A DNA stretch of 64,000 nt, from assembly GCF_019703855.1 (NCBI RefSeq), contig NZ_AP024086.1, positions 2,066,501 to 2,130,500 on the forward strand. Direction: 5' to 3'. Below are positions 1 to 8,059 of the stretch, in pieces. The notes beneath the pieces were generated by a model. It ran no database searches. It was not told the DNA's origin and worked only from the letters and a program-made list of their open reading frames with translations. The DNA is from Desulfomarina profundi (GTDB lineage: Bacteria; Desulfobacterota; Desulfobulbia; Desulfobulbales; Desulfocapsaceae). The translations under genes were made by a program, and so were the position numbers. The number at the start of each line of letters is the position of its first letter. Position 1 is the stretch's first letter.

Positions 1-442
1 TCTCAATCCCGCGACGGGCATAATAATAGAGCGGTTTCCCCTTGTGTTTCAGGGCCGAATACACCGGGGGCGCCTGCATTTGTACTCCCCTGAACCGCTG
101 CAGAGAAGCCTCAATATCAGAACCATTCAAGATACCGACTTCCGTTGTCTTTGTTATTTTTCCTTCCGTATCCAAGGTTTCTGTTTCTACGCCAAGACGA
201 AGAGTAGCCAGATATTCTTTCTCCCCCGCCATAAACCTTGAAATCATTTTTGTAGCCGGTCTGCCGACACAGACAATAAGCAGCCCTGTAGCAAAGGGGT
301 CAAGTGTACCCGCATGACCAACCTTTTTTATATCGAGAATACGCCTGACCCTGGCAACAACAGCGAAAGAAGTCATACCTGCTGGTTTATCTACCAGGAA
401 AACTCCTGCAGGAGTCACTCTCCCCTTATTTTTTTTGATCAT
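1..442 (-). CDS. truB: tRNA pseudouridine(55) synthase TruB (3' part cut by window edge)
   Basis: TruB isomerises U55 to pseudouridine in the T-loop of tRNAs. Translating the minus strand from the ATG at 442 gives about 147 residues that continue off the window. The N-terminus holds the family's opening motif VDKPAGMTS (residues 17-25) and the catalytic motif GHAGTLDPFATG, whose Asp is the nucleophile, followed by PPVYSALKHKGKPLYYYAR, also typical of TruB. The start overlaps the end of nrnA by 17 bp in another frame, which suggests translational coupling at the distal end of the rimP-nusA-infB operon. The plus-strand open frames here are antisense shadows. The missing C-terminus is due only to the window boundary. 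Confidence 0.93.
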   Translation of the reverse strand, partial: MIKKNKGRVTPAGVFLVDKPAGMTSFAVVARVRRILDIKKVGHAGTLDPFATGLLIVCVGRPATKMISRFMAGEKEYLATLRLGVETETLDTEGKITKTTEVGILNGSDIEASLQRFRGVQMQAPPVYSALKHKGKPLYYYARRGIE

Positions 443-1439
443 GCAACACCCTGCTCACCTTCTCCTGCACCTGCAGACGAACAGTTTCAATCGAGGTATT
501 GGACAATCTGAACCCGGCTGCATTTCTGTGACCTCCACCATCAAAACCTCTGGCGATGGCAGCCACATCGCACTCTCCCTTTGCCCGCATACTGACAGAA
601 ACCTGTCCGTTTTTCCCTTCTTTTAAAAAGACAGCGATTTTTACTGTCCTCAGGGATCGTGGATAGTCTATAAATCCTTCCACATCCTCCATAGTAGCAC
701 CGCTTTCTCTGAGCATTTGCCGGGTCACATGAATAAAGGCAACCTGATCCGACTCATAAAGATTCATGGTAGCCAGAACAAATTCCATGAGCTTGAGCCT
801 CTCCTTGCTGTAATTATCAAAGAGGTGCCCACCCACTTCTTCGGGCCGTACTCCTTTTTCAACCAGTTCAGCAGCAATATGCAGGGTTCTGGAACCGGTA
901 CAGTCGTAGCGAAAAGACCCTGTATCCGTGCAGATTGCCACATAAAGATTATAGGCTGCCCTGTATGTTATCTCCAGCCCGAGAGCCATGGCCAGCTCAT
1001 AAACCATTTCCCCGGTGGAGGAACGTGATGATTCCACCCAGCGCACGGTACCAAAGTCCCGGTGAGAGAGATGATGATCAATAACAGCAAAGGGGCTGAT
1101 ATTTAGAAATTTTTCCCGATGTACCCCAAGTCTGTCCGCATCTCCGCAATCAAGAGCCAGGGCCACCAGGTCCGTTGAAGCCTCATCCACAAAACTCTCC
1201 AGATCATCAAGAGAACAGTTTGCCAGTTCACAACCTGGGAGAAAATCATAGAGATGGGACACCGGCTCTTCCAGATAACAGAATACTTTTTTCCCTGATG
1301 CCAGCAGCAGATCGGCCAGTCCGAAAAGCGAACCAAGTGCGTCACCGTCCGGGTGAATGTGGGTGAACAGAACAATATTCCCCGCACCCTCAAGAGCCTG
1401 AACAACTGCGTCAGGAACTGTCACGAACTTTTCTTTCAT
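426..1439 (-). CDS. nrnA: DHH-family oligoribonuclease / pAp phosphatase NrnA
   Basis: This 337-residue protein belongs to the DHH/DHHA1 phosphoesterases. NrnA degrades 2-5 nt RNA fragments and dephosphorylates 3'-phosphoadenosine 5'-phosphate, using a Mn-dependent site. Visible motifs are [11 protein letters not shown] near residue 27, DCGDADRLG near residue 98, the signature VIDHHLSH near residue 119, and the DHHA1 glycine-rich loop [10 protein letters not shown] near the C-terminus. Length and motif order fit the family. The ATG at 1439 overlaps the end of rbfA by 29 bp, and the stop overlaps truB, so it is embedded in the operon. Position between rbfA and truB is the usual arrangement in many bacteria. 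Confidence 0.92.
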   Translation of the reverse strand: MKEKFVTVPDAVVQALEGAGNIVLFTHIHPDGDALGSLFGLADLLLASGKKVFCYLEEPVSHLYDFLPGCELANCSLDDLESFVDEASTDLVALALDCGDADRLGVHREKFLNISPFAVIDHHLSHRDFGTVRWVESSRSSTGEMVYELAMALGLEITYRAAYNLYVAICTDTGSFRYDCTGSRTLHIAAELVEKGVRPEEVGGHLFDNYSKERLKLMEFVLATMNLYESDQVAFIHVTRQMLRESGATMEDVEGFIDYPRSLRTVKIAVFLKEGKNGQVSVSMRAKGECDVAAIARGFDGGGHRNAAGFRLSNTSIETVRLQVQEKVSRVLHDQKK

Positions 1440-1839
1440 CAGCTATTTCCTGAAATATGGATTCCAGCTCCTCAACCTTTTCCGCCGTGTCATCATATCG
1501 AAACTGCAGGGCAGGGGTAAACCGCAGGTTCAGCGTTCTGGCAATATGAGTTCTCATGAACCCGTTGGCGCGTCGCAGTCCTTTTTCGGCGAGTCTGATA
1601 CCTTTTCTGTTTATTTCATGATCAATAACAGTGAAAAATATTCTGGCAATACTCAAATCATCGGTAACCTCAACCCGGGAAATGGTTACTCCCTGCAGTT
1701 TTGGATCTCTTACCTTGCTTACCAGAAGAGTAGCCAGCTCAACTCGGATCGCATCCGCAACCCTTGCCGAACGTTTTCTTTCCGGTCTTCTGCCAAGTCC
1801 GATGGAATCTAGTGTCTGTTTAGGATCCCAGTTGGTCAC
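1411..1839 (-). CDS. rbfA: 30S ribosome-binding factor RbfA
   Basis: RbfA is a KH-fold factor that binds the immature 30S subunit and helps process the 5' end of 16S rRNA, notably during cold adaptation. The 142-residue product has the family's pattern: an N-terminal helix with [23 protein letters not shown], followed by [21 protein letters not shown] and a C-terminal segment [22 protein letters not shown]. It is slightly longer than the E. coli protein at the N-terminus ([21 protein letters not shown]). It sits downstream of infB after a gap of about 140 bp in which I see no gene, and overlaps nrnA by 29 bp. Confidence 0.92.
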   Translation of the reverse strand: MTNWDPKQTLDSIGLGRRPERKRSARVADAIRVELATLLVSKVRDPKLQGVTISRVEVTDDLSIARIFFTVIDHEINRKGIRLAEKGLRRANGFMRTHIARTLNLRFTPALQFRYDDTAEKVEELESIFQEIADERKVRDSS

Positions 1840-1982
1840 AATTTCTTTCTTTCCTTCTTTATATCAAAATCCAGCGACCCAAAATCGTTCTGCCGCAATC
1901 GGATTTTCATCACTTTTTAGTACCCGGGGTACATAAATACCCGGAGGGCATAAATGGTTGAGCCTTAAAGTCCGGCCTTTCT

Positions 1983-3629
1983 TTACAGAGTTGCCTCAAC
2001 TTCGGTCATAACATACGCTTCAAGATTATCACCAACCTTGATATCATTGAATTTCTCAACCCCAATGCCACATTCGTACCCGGAGACAACTTCCTTTACA
2101 TCATCCTTGAACCGCCTCAGGGATTCAATCTTACCGGTGTAGATAACCACTCCCTCCCGCAGGACACGCACACCCGCATTTCTCTGTATCTTTCCGTCCA
2201 CTACAGCACACCCTGCAATGGTTCCAACCTTGGGCACATGAAAGGTTTCACGCACTTCGGCAAGCCCGATGATATCCTCTTTAAAAGTCGGCTCAAGCAT
2301 ACCTACCATGGCTTTCTTGATGTCATCTAAAGCGTGGTAAATAACATCATAAGAACGGACATCAACCGATTCCTTCTGGGCAAGTTCCTTCACCTTGACA
2401 CTCGGTCTCACATTAAAACCGATGATAACGGCGTCCGAGGCTGAAGCAAGCAGGATATCCGATTCAGTGATTGTCCCTGTTCCTTCATGGAGCACCTTAA
2501 CTTTGATTTCATCAGTGGAAAGCTCTTCCGCCGCCTTGGCGAAAGCCTCCAGGGTACCCTGAACATCCGATCTGAGAACAACACGAAGTTCCTGCACTTC
2601 ACCTTCCTGCATCTGCTCAAACAGTTTATCGAGGGAAATTTTAGTGTTCGCGCCAAGCTCCGATTCTCTTGCCTTCAACGCTCTCTTCTGGGACACGCTT
2701 CTGGCCATTTTTTCATCCGTGACCACTATAAATTCGTCTCCGGCACTTGGAACCCCGGAAATACCCTGAACTTCAACCGGAATCGAAGGACCTGCCTCCT
2801 CAATTTTCTGGCCTTTAAAGTCAAGCATGGCCCGAACTTTTCCACTGAACTGACCTACAACAAAATGGTCTCCAGTACGCAGGGTGCCGTCCTGGACAAG
2901 AACAGTGGCAACAGGTCCCCGTCCCTTATGTAATTGTGCTTCGACAACACGTCCCCGTGCCTTGCGCTTTCTATCCGCTTTCAGTTCAAGCATCTCAGCC
3001 TGTAACTGGATCAGTTCCATCAGCTCATCTATACCGATATTCTTCTTGGCTGATGTTTCACAGTACATGGTATCTCCCCCCCAATCCTCAGGGGAAAGGT
3101 CCAGTTCGGCAAGTTCACGCTTGACCCTGTCGATATCTGCATTGTCCTTGTCTATCTTGTTCACAGCCACAATAATCGGAACACCTGCTGCCTGAGAGTG
3201 ACTGATTGCTTCACGGGTCTGATCCATAACACCATCATCCGCCGCCACTACCAGGATGACAATATCAGTCACCTGAGCGCCACGGGAACGCATTTCCGTG
3301 AAAGCCGCATGGCCCGGTGTATCAACAAAGGTCACGTCACCATAATTTGATCGCACGTGGTATGCACCGATATGCTGGGTGATTCCACCCGCCTCACCTT
3401 CAGCCACATCTGTTTTTCTGATGGCATCCAGAATCGATGTTTTACCGTGATCAACATGGCCCATGACAGTGACAACAGGGGAACGAGGCTCCTTCTCACC
3501 GCCGGATTCAGATTCATTCAACATCTGGATCCCGATTTCTTCAGTAATACCCTGCTCAATATCATATCCGAAATCAGCCGCCAGGATGATTGCGGTTTCC
3601 ACATCCACGGACTGGTTGATGGTCGCCAT
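1983..3629 (-). CDS. infB: Translation initiation factor IF-2, GTPase and C-terminal part (downstream of a frameshift)
   Basis: This frame encodes the 548-residue catalytic part of IF-2, which brings fMet-tRNA to the 30S subunit. It contains the GTPase motifs GHVDHGKTS (about residue 57), DTPGHAAF and NKIDKDNAD, then the translation beta-barrels and the C1/C2 domains. It begins at an ATG exactly where a single-base frameshift separates it from the N-terminal half (3518-4738). Reading GLG then V-MATINQSVD needs one extra base in the run CCC at 3632-3634 (GGG on the coding strand). IF-2 is essential, so sequencing error is likeliest. Separate initiation at this ATG is possible, since internal starts are known in E. 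coli infB, but no strong ribosome site is seen. Confidence 0.9.
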   Translation of the reverse strand: MATINQSVDVETAIILAADFGYDIEQGITEEIGIQMLNESESGGEKEPRSPVVTVMGHVDHGKTSILDAIRKTDVAEGEAGGITQHIGAYHVRSNYGDVTFVDTPGHAAFTEMRSRGAQVTDIVILVVAADDGVMDQTREAISHSQAAGVPIIVAVNKIDKDNADIDRVKRELAELDLSPEDWGGDTMYCETSAKKNIGIDELMELIQLQAEMLELKADRKRKARGRVVEAQLHKGRGPVATVLVQDGTLRTGDHFVVGQFSGKVRAMLDFKGQKIEEAGPSIPVEVQGISGVPSAGDEFIVVTDEKMARSVSQKRALKARESELGANTKISLDKLFEQMQEGEVQELRVVLRSDVQGTLEAFAKAAEELSTDEIKVKVLHEGTGTITESDILLASASDAVIIGFNVRPSVKVKELAQKESVDVRSYDVIYHALDDIKKAMVGMLEPTFKEDIIGLAEVRETFHVPKVGTIAGCAVVDGKIQRNAGVRVLREGVVIYTGKIESLRRFKDDVKEVVSGYECGIGVEKFNDIKVGDNLEAYVMTEVEATL

Positions 3630-4738
3630 GACCCGAGTCCCATCAGTTTTGCTATGACGTCACTGGCTTTTACTTTCATACGCTGGGCCAGATCGCCGAC
3701 ACTGATGGAATCATATACCTTGAACCGTTTCTTGCTGGCCTTCATCTCGGAAGGAGGCGCTACCGGTTTGGGTGCCTTCCTGCCACCCTTTCTCCCACGC
3801 TTACCACCTCTCGCCTGGTAATCATTGGCAAAATGGGTGAATTTCAGACCTTTCTTGCCCTTCTTACCTCCCCTGCTGCGATAATCATCACTTTTGCCAT
3901 CGTGTGCACCCTTCTTTCCTTTCTTCCTGCCTCGACTTCCATCATCGCGATCAGCAACGGGAGCCATTGCAGCCGGTGTCGGCCTGGCTCTTCTCTGGGA
4001 TGCAGGTTTACCTCCTTTCTTACGGGGACGTGAAGGTTGAGTTTCCTCTTTCGGCAATTCTATTGTACCAACTACCCGTGCCACATTTTTGCGGATCGGC
4101 TGTTTCTTCTCGACCTTGTTTTTTACTGCAGGAGTTTTTTTGTCAGAAACAGTTTCTTCTGCCTCTTTTCTCTCAGGTTCCTGGGGTTGGGGAGTATCAA
4201 TCTCGGAATCTTTCTCTTCTAAAACACCCTTTTCTTCTTCGATTAATTCTTTGCTTTCAGCAGTTTTCTTCCCAGGGACAGGTTCCGGTTCACCCTGTTT
4301 TTCACCAGACACTTCTTCGGGTACTGTCTTTTTCTCAGGGGGTGTGACCTCACTTTCAACAACAGCTTCTTTTGTTTCTGCAGCTGTCTCAAGATCTTTC
4401 CCGGATGTGCTGTCCAGCTGCGCAGGACTCTCCGGTACTGCTTCCTTTTCCTTCTCTACCACCGGTTCCTCAACCTTTGGTTCAGCTTTCGGCCTCCTGC
4501 GAATAACCGTCGCCCTTCTTCTGATAACCGTTGACTTGCCGCTTTCACTGATCCTTTTTTCAACCAGTTCCGTATCGGTCGATTTCAGAATAGTTTTCCG
4601 GATCTTTTCAGCGGTTTCATCATCAACCGTAGAGCTATGGCCCTTAATGTCATACCCGTGTTCCAGCAATTTATCGGCCAACACCTTACTGCTCATGCCG
4701 GCTTCTTTCGCCAGCTCATAAACCCTAATCCTGCTCAT
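3518..4738 (-). CDS. infB: Translation initiation factor IF-2, N-terminal part (ends in a frameshift)
   Basis: This is the upstream half of the IF-2 gene. Residues 1-50 form the IF2_N subdomain (MSRIRVYELAKEAGMSSKVLADKL). A long low-complexity Lys/Glu/Pro-rich linker follows, including repeated RGGKKGKKG-type basic clusters around residues 265-325, as is usual in proteobacterial IF-2. A second IF2_N-like module starts at KKRFKVYDSISVGDLAQRMKVKASDVIAKLMGLG. The reading frame then shifts; the last 37 or so residues (after MGLG) are out-of-frame junk. Combined with 1983-3629, the repaired protein would be about 918 residues. The gene lies 96 bp downstream of ylxR in the nusA operon. Confidence 0.88.
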   Translation of the reverse strand: MSRIRVYELAKEAGMSSKVLADKLLEHGYDIKGHSSTVDDETAEKIRKTILKSTDTELVEKRISESGKSTVIRRRATVIRRRPKAEPKVEEPVVEKEKEAVPESPAQLDSTSGKDLETAAETKEAVVESEVTPPEKKTVPEEVSGEKQGEPEPVPGKKTAESKELIEEEKGVLEEKDSEIDTPQPQEPERKEAEETVSDKKTPAVKNKVEKKQPIRKNVARVVGTIELPKEETQPSRPRKKGGKPASQRRARPTPAAMAPVADRDDGSRGRKKGKKGAHDGKSDDYRSRGGKKGKKGLKFTHFANDYQARGGKRGRKGGRKAPKPVAPPSEMKASKKRFKVYDSISVGDLAQRMKVKASDVIAKLMGLGSWRPSTSPWMWKPQSSWRLISDMILSRVLLKKSGSRC

Positions 4739-4834
4739 CCTTCACTCCCGTATTACACCGCAACAATTTTCACTCGCCAATACCAACGTCGCCCGCACCA
4801 CCCTTACCGACAAGCTATTATTAATTCTATTTTC

Positions 4835-5074
4835 TCAAAGACGAAACAATCTTTTCCATTTTTTTTTCCGTTTGTACAGCAGTTCAACACACTTTTCATT
4901 CGTGCAGCAATACACTCCACGACCAGGCAGCACCTGATGTTGATCCGCCACTATACCACTGTCCCGCCAGACATACCTGAGCAACCTGTCCTTTTCCTTC
5001 TTTTTTCCGCATGAAGTGCACGTTCGAACAGGCCTGCACTTCTTCCGGTTACCCTGCTCATATTCTTCTTTCAA
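4835..5074 (-). CDS. ylxR: YlxR family (DUF448) RNA-binding protein
   Basis: This 79-residue basic protein is of the YlxR/DUF448 family, encoded almost universally between nusA and infB. Family hallmarks visible are RTCTSCGKKKEKDRLLRYV near residue 17 and the GRGVYCC loop near residue 51, followed by a Lys/Arg-rich C-terminal helix (YKRKKKWKRLFRL). YlxR is reported in other bacteria to bind nucleic acid and to interact with RNase P, but its role here can only be inferred. The ATG overlaps the nusA stop by 4 bp (ATGA), indicating coupled translation. Confidence 0.9.
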   Translation of the reverse strand: MKEEYEQGNRKKCRPVRTCTSCGKKKEKDRLLRYVWRDSGIVADQHQVLPGRGVYCCTNEKCVELLYKRKKKWKRLFRL

Positions 5075-6459
5075 CTGCTCCTGTCATCCTCTTCGGATTC
5101 TTCGTCATCCACCTTCTTCAGGTTCTCCTCTTCTTCCTTTTCCCCGGACAATTCCGTCTCCGGCTGATCTCCATTTCCAGATCCCTTGTCTTCCACCCCA
5201 TTTTTTTCCGCTTCCGGCTCATCATTAAACGGATTGGCTTTTGCCTCCTCAATCAGAGCCTGGGCAAATTCATCATCGATTGCACGCAGGACAGTGAGAT
5301 CTTCAACGGTTTTTTCCGACAGAACTGATGTTGAGGAAATACCTTTTGCAAAAAGCTGATCAGCAAGAGACTCATCAACACCCTCCAGCGCCAGCAGAGA
5401 TTGGTATCCCTCATTTTCAAGATTTGCATAACGCTGTTCACTTTTCACATCAATACGCCATCCGAGCAGCCTGGAGGCAAGTCTGACATTCTGTCCCTGC
5501 CTGCCAATTGCCAGAGAAAGCTGATCGTTTGGAACAACAACCAGAAGAGATTTGGCCTCTTCATCAACCCTTACCATACTGACATGAGCTGGAGCCAGTG
5601 CATTATAAACATATTTTGCAGAATCAGGGCTCCAGGTGACAATATCTATTCGCTCCCCCTGCAATTCCTGAACAACATTCTGTACCCTTGATCCTTTCAT
5701 TCCGACACAGGCGCCCACAGGATCCACATCACTCTCCGATGAACTCACGGCAATTTTAGCACGGAACCCCGGCTCTCTGCTTACACCCATTACCCGTACA
5801 ATACCTTCAGCCATTTCCGGAACTTCCATCTGAAACAATTTTTCCAGAAATTCATCGCAGGTTCTGGAAAGAATAAGCTGGGAATCCCTGGCGGTCTGCC
5901 GCACCTCCTTCAGATAGGCACGAATACGATCCCCCTGTTTGAAAGAGCGTTTGGGAATCTGCTGGTCCTTGGGAAGAATCGCATCGGTTCTTCCGAGGTT
6001 AACAATCATGTTGCCCCGCTCAAAACGCTGAACAATCCCGCTGACAACCTCGCCGACCCTGTCCTTGAACATTTCATAGATAACTTCCCGCTCGGCATCC
6101 TTCATTTTATGGATAATGACCTGTTTGGCTGATTGCGCTGCAATCCGTCCAAGATCAGTAATGTCTTCCATTTTTTCGCCAAGCTCATCACCAAGCTGAA
6201 CTTCAGGGTCAAGTTTCAGGGCCTCCTCCAGGGAGATCTCCATCTGTTCGTCTTCGGGCTCTTCCACCACAATCCTGAATTGAAATATCTCAACTTCACC
6301 ATATTCTTCATTGTAGCGCACCTCTATATCCCTGCGGCTTCCCAGCTTCTTCCTGGCAGCCGAACGCACGGCCTCCTCAATCGCTTCTATCAGCAATGCC
6401 TTGTCGAAACCACGATCTCTGCAGATCTGGTCGATGATGCGTTTTAAATCCGATAGCAT
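5071..6459 (-). CDS. nusA: Transcription termination/antitermination factor NusA
   Basis: NusA binds RNA polymerase and modulates pausing, termination and antitermination. The 462-residue product shows the N-terminal RNAP-binding domain (MLSDLKRIIDQICRDRGFDKALLIEAIEEAVRSAA), an S1 domain beginning near GEVVSGIVQRFERGNMIVNLG, and two KH domains (motifs VGACVGMKGSRVQ and LAIGRQGQNVRLASRLLGW). A helix-hairpin-helix-like segment (LLALEGVDESLADQLFAKGI) follows, and the tail is very acidic (about 35 residues of mostly Glu/Asp). It is shorter than E. coli NusA because only one such C-terminal repeat is seen. It is encoded 89 bp after rimP, with AAGGA just before the ATG at 6459. Confidence 0.95.
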   Translation of the reverse strand: MLSDLKRIIDQICRDRGFDKALLIEAIEEAVRSAARKKLGSRRDIEVRYNEEYGEVEIFQFRIVVEEPEDEQMEISLEEALKLDPEVQLGDELGEKMEDITDLGRIAAQSAKQVIIHKMKDAEREVIYEMFKDRVGEVVSGIVQRFERGNMIVNLGRTDAILPKDQQIPKRSFKQGDRIRAYLKEVRQTARDSQLILSRTCDEFLEKLFQMEVPEMAEGIVRVMGVSREPGFRAKIAVSSSESDVDPVGACVGMKGSRVQNVVQELQGERIDIVTWSPDSAKYVYNALAPAHVSMVRVDEEAKSLLVVVPNDQLSLAIGRQGQNVRLASRLLGWRIDVKSEQRYANLENEGYQSLLALEGVDESLADQLFAKGISSTSVLSEKTVEDLTVLRAIDDEFAQALIEEAKANPFNDEPEAEKNGVEDKGSGNGDQPETELSGEKEEEENLKKVDDEESEEDDRSS

Positions 6460-6548
6460 TTCCTTACCCCATCATTATTACTTTCAGCTCCAATCCATGG
6501 AGAATATCCTGTTTTCAAGGTAATCTTCATCAGTTCCCTGAATAACAC

Positions 6549-7004
6549 TTAAATAGTCAATCTGGCCTTGCTGACCACAGTAAAAGAAAATCTCACACTG
6601 GATTGATCCTCCAGTTTCAGCAAAATATCACTGCCGTCAATTTCCTCAATAATCCCTTCAAAAATCTTTTGTCCATCTCTTTTTTCCGACAGCTTCACCC
6701 TGGCAGTCTTCCCCAGGAAACGGGCAAAATCATCAACTGACCGCAGGGGTCTCTCAAGTCCAGGAGAAGAAACCTCCAGGTGATACGCATGGTCGATAAG
6801 ATCTTCAATATCCAGGTAATGACTCAACTCGCGACTGACTTTGCTGCAGTCTTCGAGTGTCACACCCCTGTCTGCATCAATAAATACCCTCAGGACCCAT
6901 CCGTGACCTTCTCTTCGAAACTGAATATCAAACAGTTCCAGCTCCATTGACGACAACAGCTGCCTTAAAAATACTTCTATAGTTTCCAGTATATATTCAG
7001 ACAT
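6549..7004 (-). CDS. rimP: Ribosome maturation factor RimP
   Basis: RimP is needed for maturation of the 30S subunit. I chose the ATG at 7004, giving 151 residues beginning MSEYILETIEVFLRQLLSSMELELFDIQF, because it has AGGAAGAG about 6 bp upstream and matches the family start. An upstream in-frame extension to 7124 would run through a hairpin leader and is unlikely to be coding. Motifs such as LRVFIDADRGVTLEDCSKVSRELS, LEVSSPGLERPLRS and FSFTVVSKARL fit RimP (old name YhbC, DUF150). It is the first gene of the rimP-nusA-ylxR-infB-rbfA-nrnA-truB operon. Confidence 0.94.
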   Translation of the reverse strand: MSEYILETIEVFLRQLLSSMELELFDIQFRREGHGWVLRVFIDADRGVTLEDCSKVSRELSHYLDIEDLIDHAYHLEVSSPGLERPLRSVDDFARFLGKTARVKLSEKRDGQKIFEGIIEEIDGSDILLKLEDQSSVRFSFTVVSKARLTI

Positions 7005-7080
7005 TTCACTCTTCCTGCAACAATGCACGACAACAGCATGATCTGCAATCCCATTCCTCTGGAAGTCAGAATCCGGACAT

Positions 7081-7103
7081 AAAAAAAAGCGGGCAATGCC
7101 CAC
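7081..7103 (-). terminator. Intrinsic terminator-like hairpin in the rimP leader (putative attenuator)
   Basis: On the minus strand the sequence reads GTGGGC-ATT-GCCCGC followed at once by eight T residues: a 6-bp stem with a 3-nt loop and a U-tract. It lies about 77 nt upstream of the rimP start, inside the likely 5' leader, so it would stop transcription before the operon unless antiterminated. A CTGGAAGT segment upstream of it is exactly complementary to an ACTTCCAG segment downstream, offering an alternative pairing. Attenuator-type leaders before rimP are known as the rimP leader RNA; assignment to that family is inference. Confidence 0.65.
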
Positions 7104-7191
7104 TTCCAAAACGCCTTGCCGCAACTGAGAAACATTACGGAAGGTATAACTTCAACTTCCAGCACCATACCAGACAGTTGAACTGTGCAAC

Positions 7192-7218
7192 ATTATCATA
7201 ACAGCCAAGTCTTGTCAA
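7192..7218 (-). promoter_or_regulatory. Candidate sigma70 promoter of the rimP-nusA-infB operon
   Basis: The minus strand carries a perfect -35 box TTGACA (7213-7218) and a GATAAT hexamer at 7192-7197 with a 15-bp spacer; a TAATGT hexamer at 17 bp is the alternative -10. Transcription would start near 7185 and produce a leader of about 180 nt containing the hairpin at 7081-7103. The boxes were found by eye only. Confidence 0.45.
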
Positions 7219-8059
7219 GCCCAAGAAAGCTGACACTCCCAGTAAAAATCGAAAACATGCTCACTTAAACAAATTCTCCAGGTTTTTTTGCACGGTGTTT
7301 TTTAAAAAAAGGTGATTTTTGCAATACACCCGATAAAGCAGGCACAACAACCGGTCTTGTCAACCTGCGCCCAGATATTCAAATATATCCCAAAATGCCT
7401 GATAAAGCAGCGACATCGTCAGCTGTCATGGGTAGCGGAGATAATTATATACGTAATCGAAAAAAAATTCTATTTGACAAACGGTACATGTCTTTTTATT
7501 ACATCGGGCAGTTTATTCGCACCTGAAGGATATTAACGACAGATTCGGAACAATCACCCACTGCATCGTTCAGGTCATACCTAAATCCTGCAATTGGCAA
7601 GTTTTTCGGAGATGCGAGGCATCAAGAGCGCAGACGTATTAACATACTTCAAGCACTTGATAACGAAGCAGATTCGATAAAATTGCCAATCCACCAGGGC
7701 AAGGGAATAAAAAAAAACAATCTCACTCTGATAGTGAGTAGTACAGCCCCTACTGCAATATGATAACTATCTGTTTATACAGTATAAATATTTTTTCCTT
7801 ATTCCCGAAGTGCAGGATTTAGGTCATAATCCTTTTCGAAAAGATAATCGACATTTCCAGCCGGACTCTTGCTTATCTGTCTGATTATATTCGGACGTGT
7901 TTATCGTTTTCCAGCAGACAGTTACTCCAATGCTTTCAGTAAAAAAACGATATTGCCAGCTTATGAATGATTAATATCTTAAACTTGAGGGTACTTTAAA
8001 AAATCAGATTCTTTCATGGTAACCATTAAAATAATCTGAACACCACAGCCCATTTTTTC
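7219..8059. other. Gene-free region between rimP and topB
   Basis: No convincing gene is seen in these 841 bases; open frames are short and lack ribosome sites or recognisable residues. The only structured content is the inverted-end repeat at 7579-7824. The remainder is A/T-rich and presumably holds the topB promoter, which I could not identify clearly. Confidence 0.6.
7579..7824. repeat. 246-bp MITE-like element with 14-bp terminal inverted repeats
   Basis: The left end reads ACCTAAATCCTGCA and the right end is its exact reverse complement, TGCAGGATTTAGGT. The left end continues CAATTGGCAAG, the right (inward) CTTCGGGAATAAGG, so the two ends are distinguishable. The interior has no coding capacity and contains a small hairpin CTCACT-CTGAT-AGTGAG. 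CAT flanks the element on both sides, possibly a 3-bp target duplication. The right 87 bp recur in inverted orientation at 63915-64000, and the left end recurs at 53572-53615 and, more diverged, at 52041-52076. A non-autonomous transposable element is the best explanation; no transposase of the family is in the window. Confidence 0.75.

Noticed and set aside
1-317. Plus-strand open frames at the left edge
   Set aside because: They are antisense to truB, whose minus-strand translation contains the GHAGTLDP catalytic motif.
3357-3821. Open frame of 154 codons on the plus strand
   Set aside because: Antisense to infB; the minus-strand frame has unmistakable IF-2 motifs, and this frame has no ribosome site or family features.
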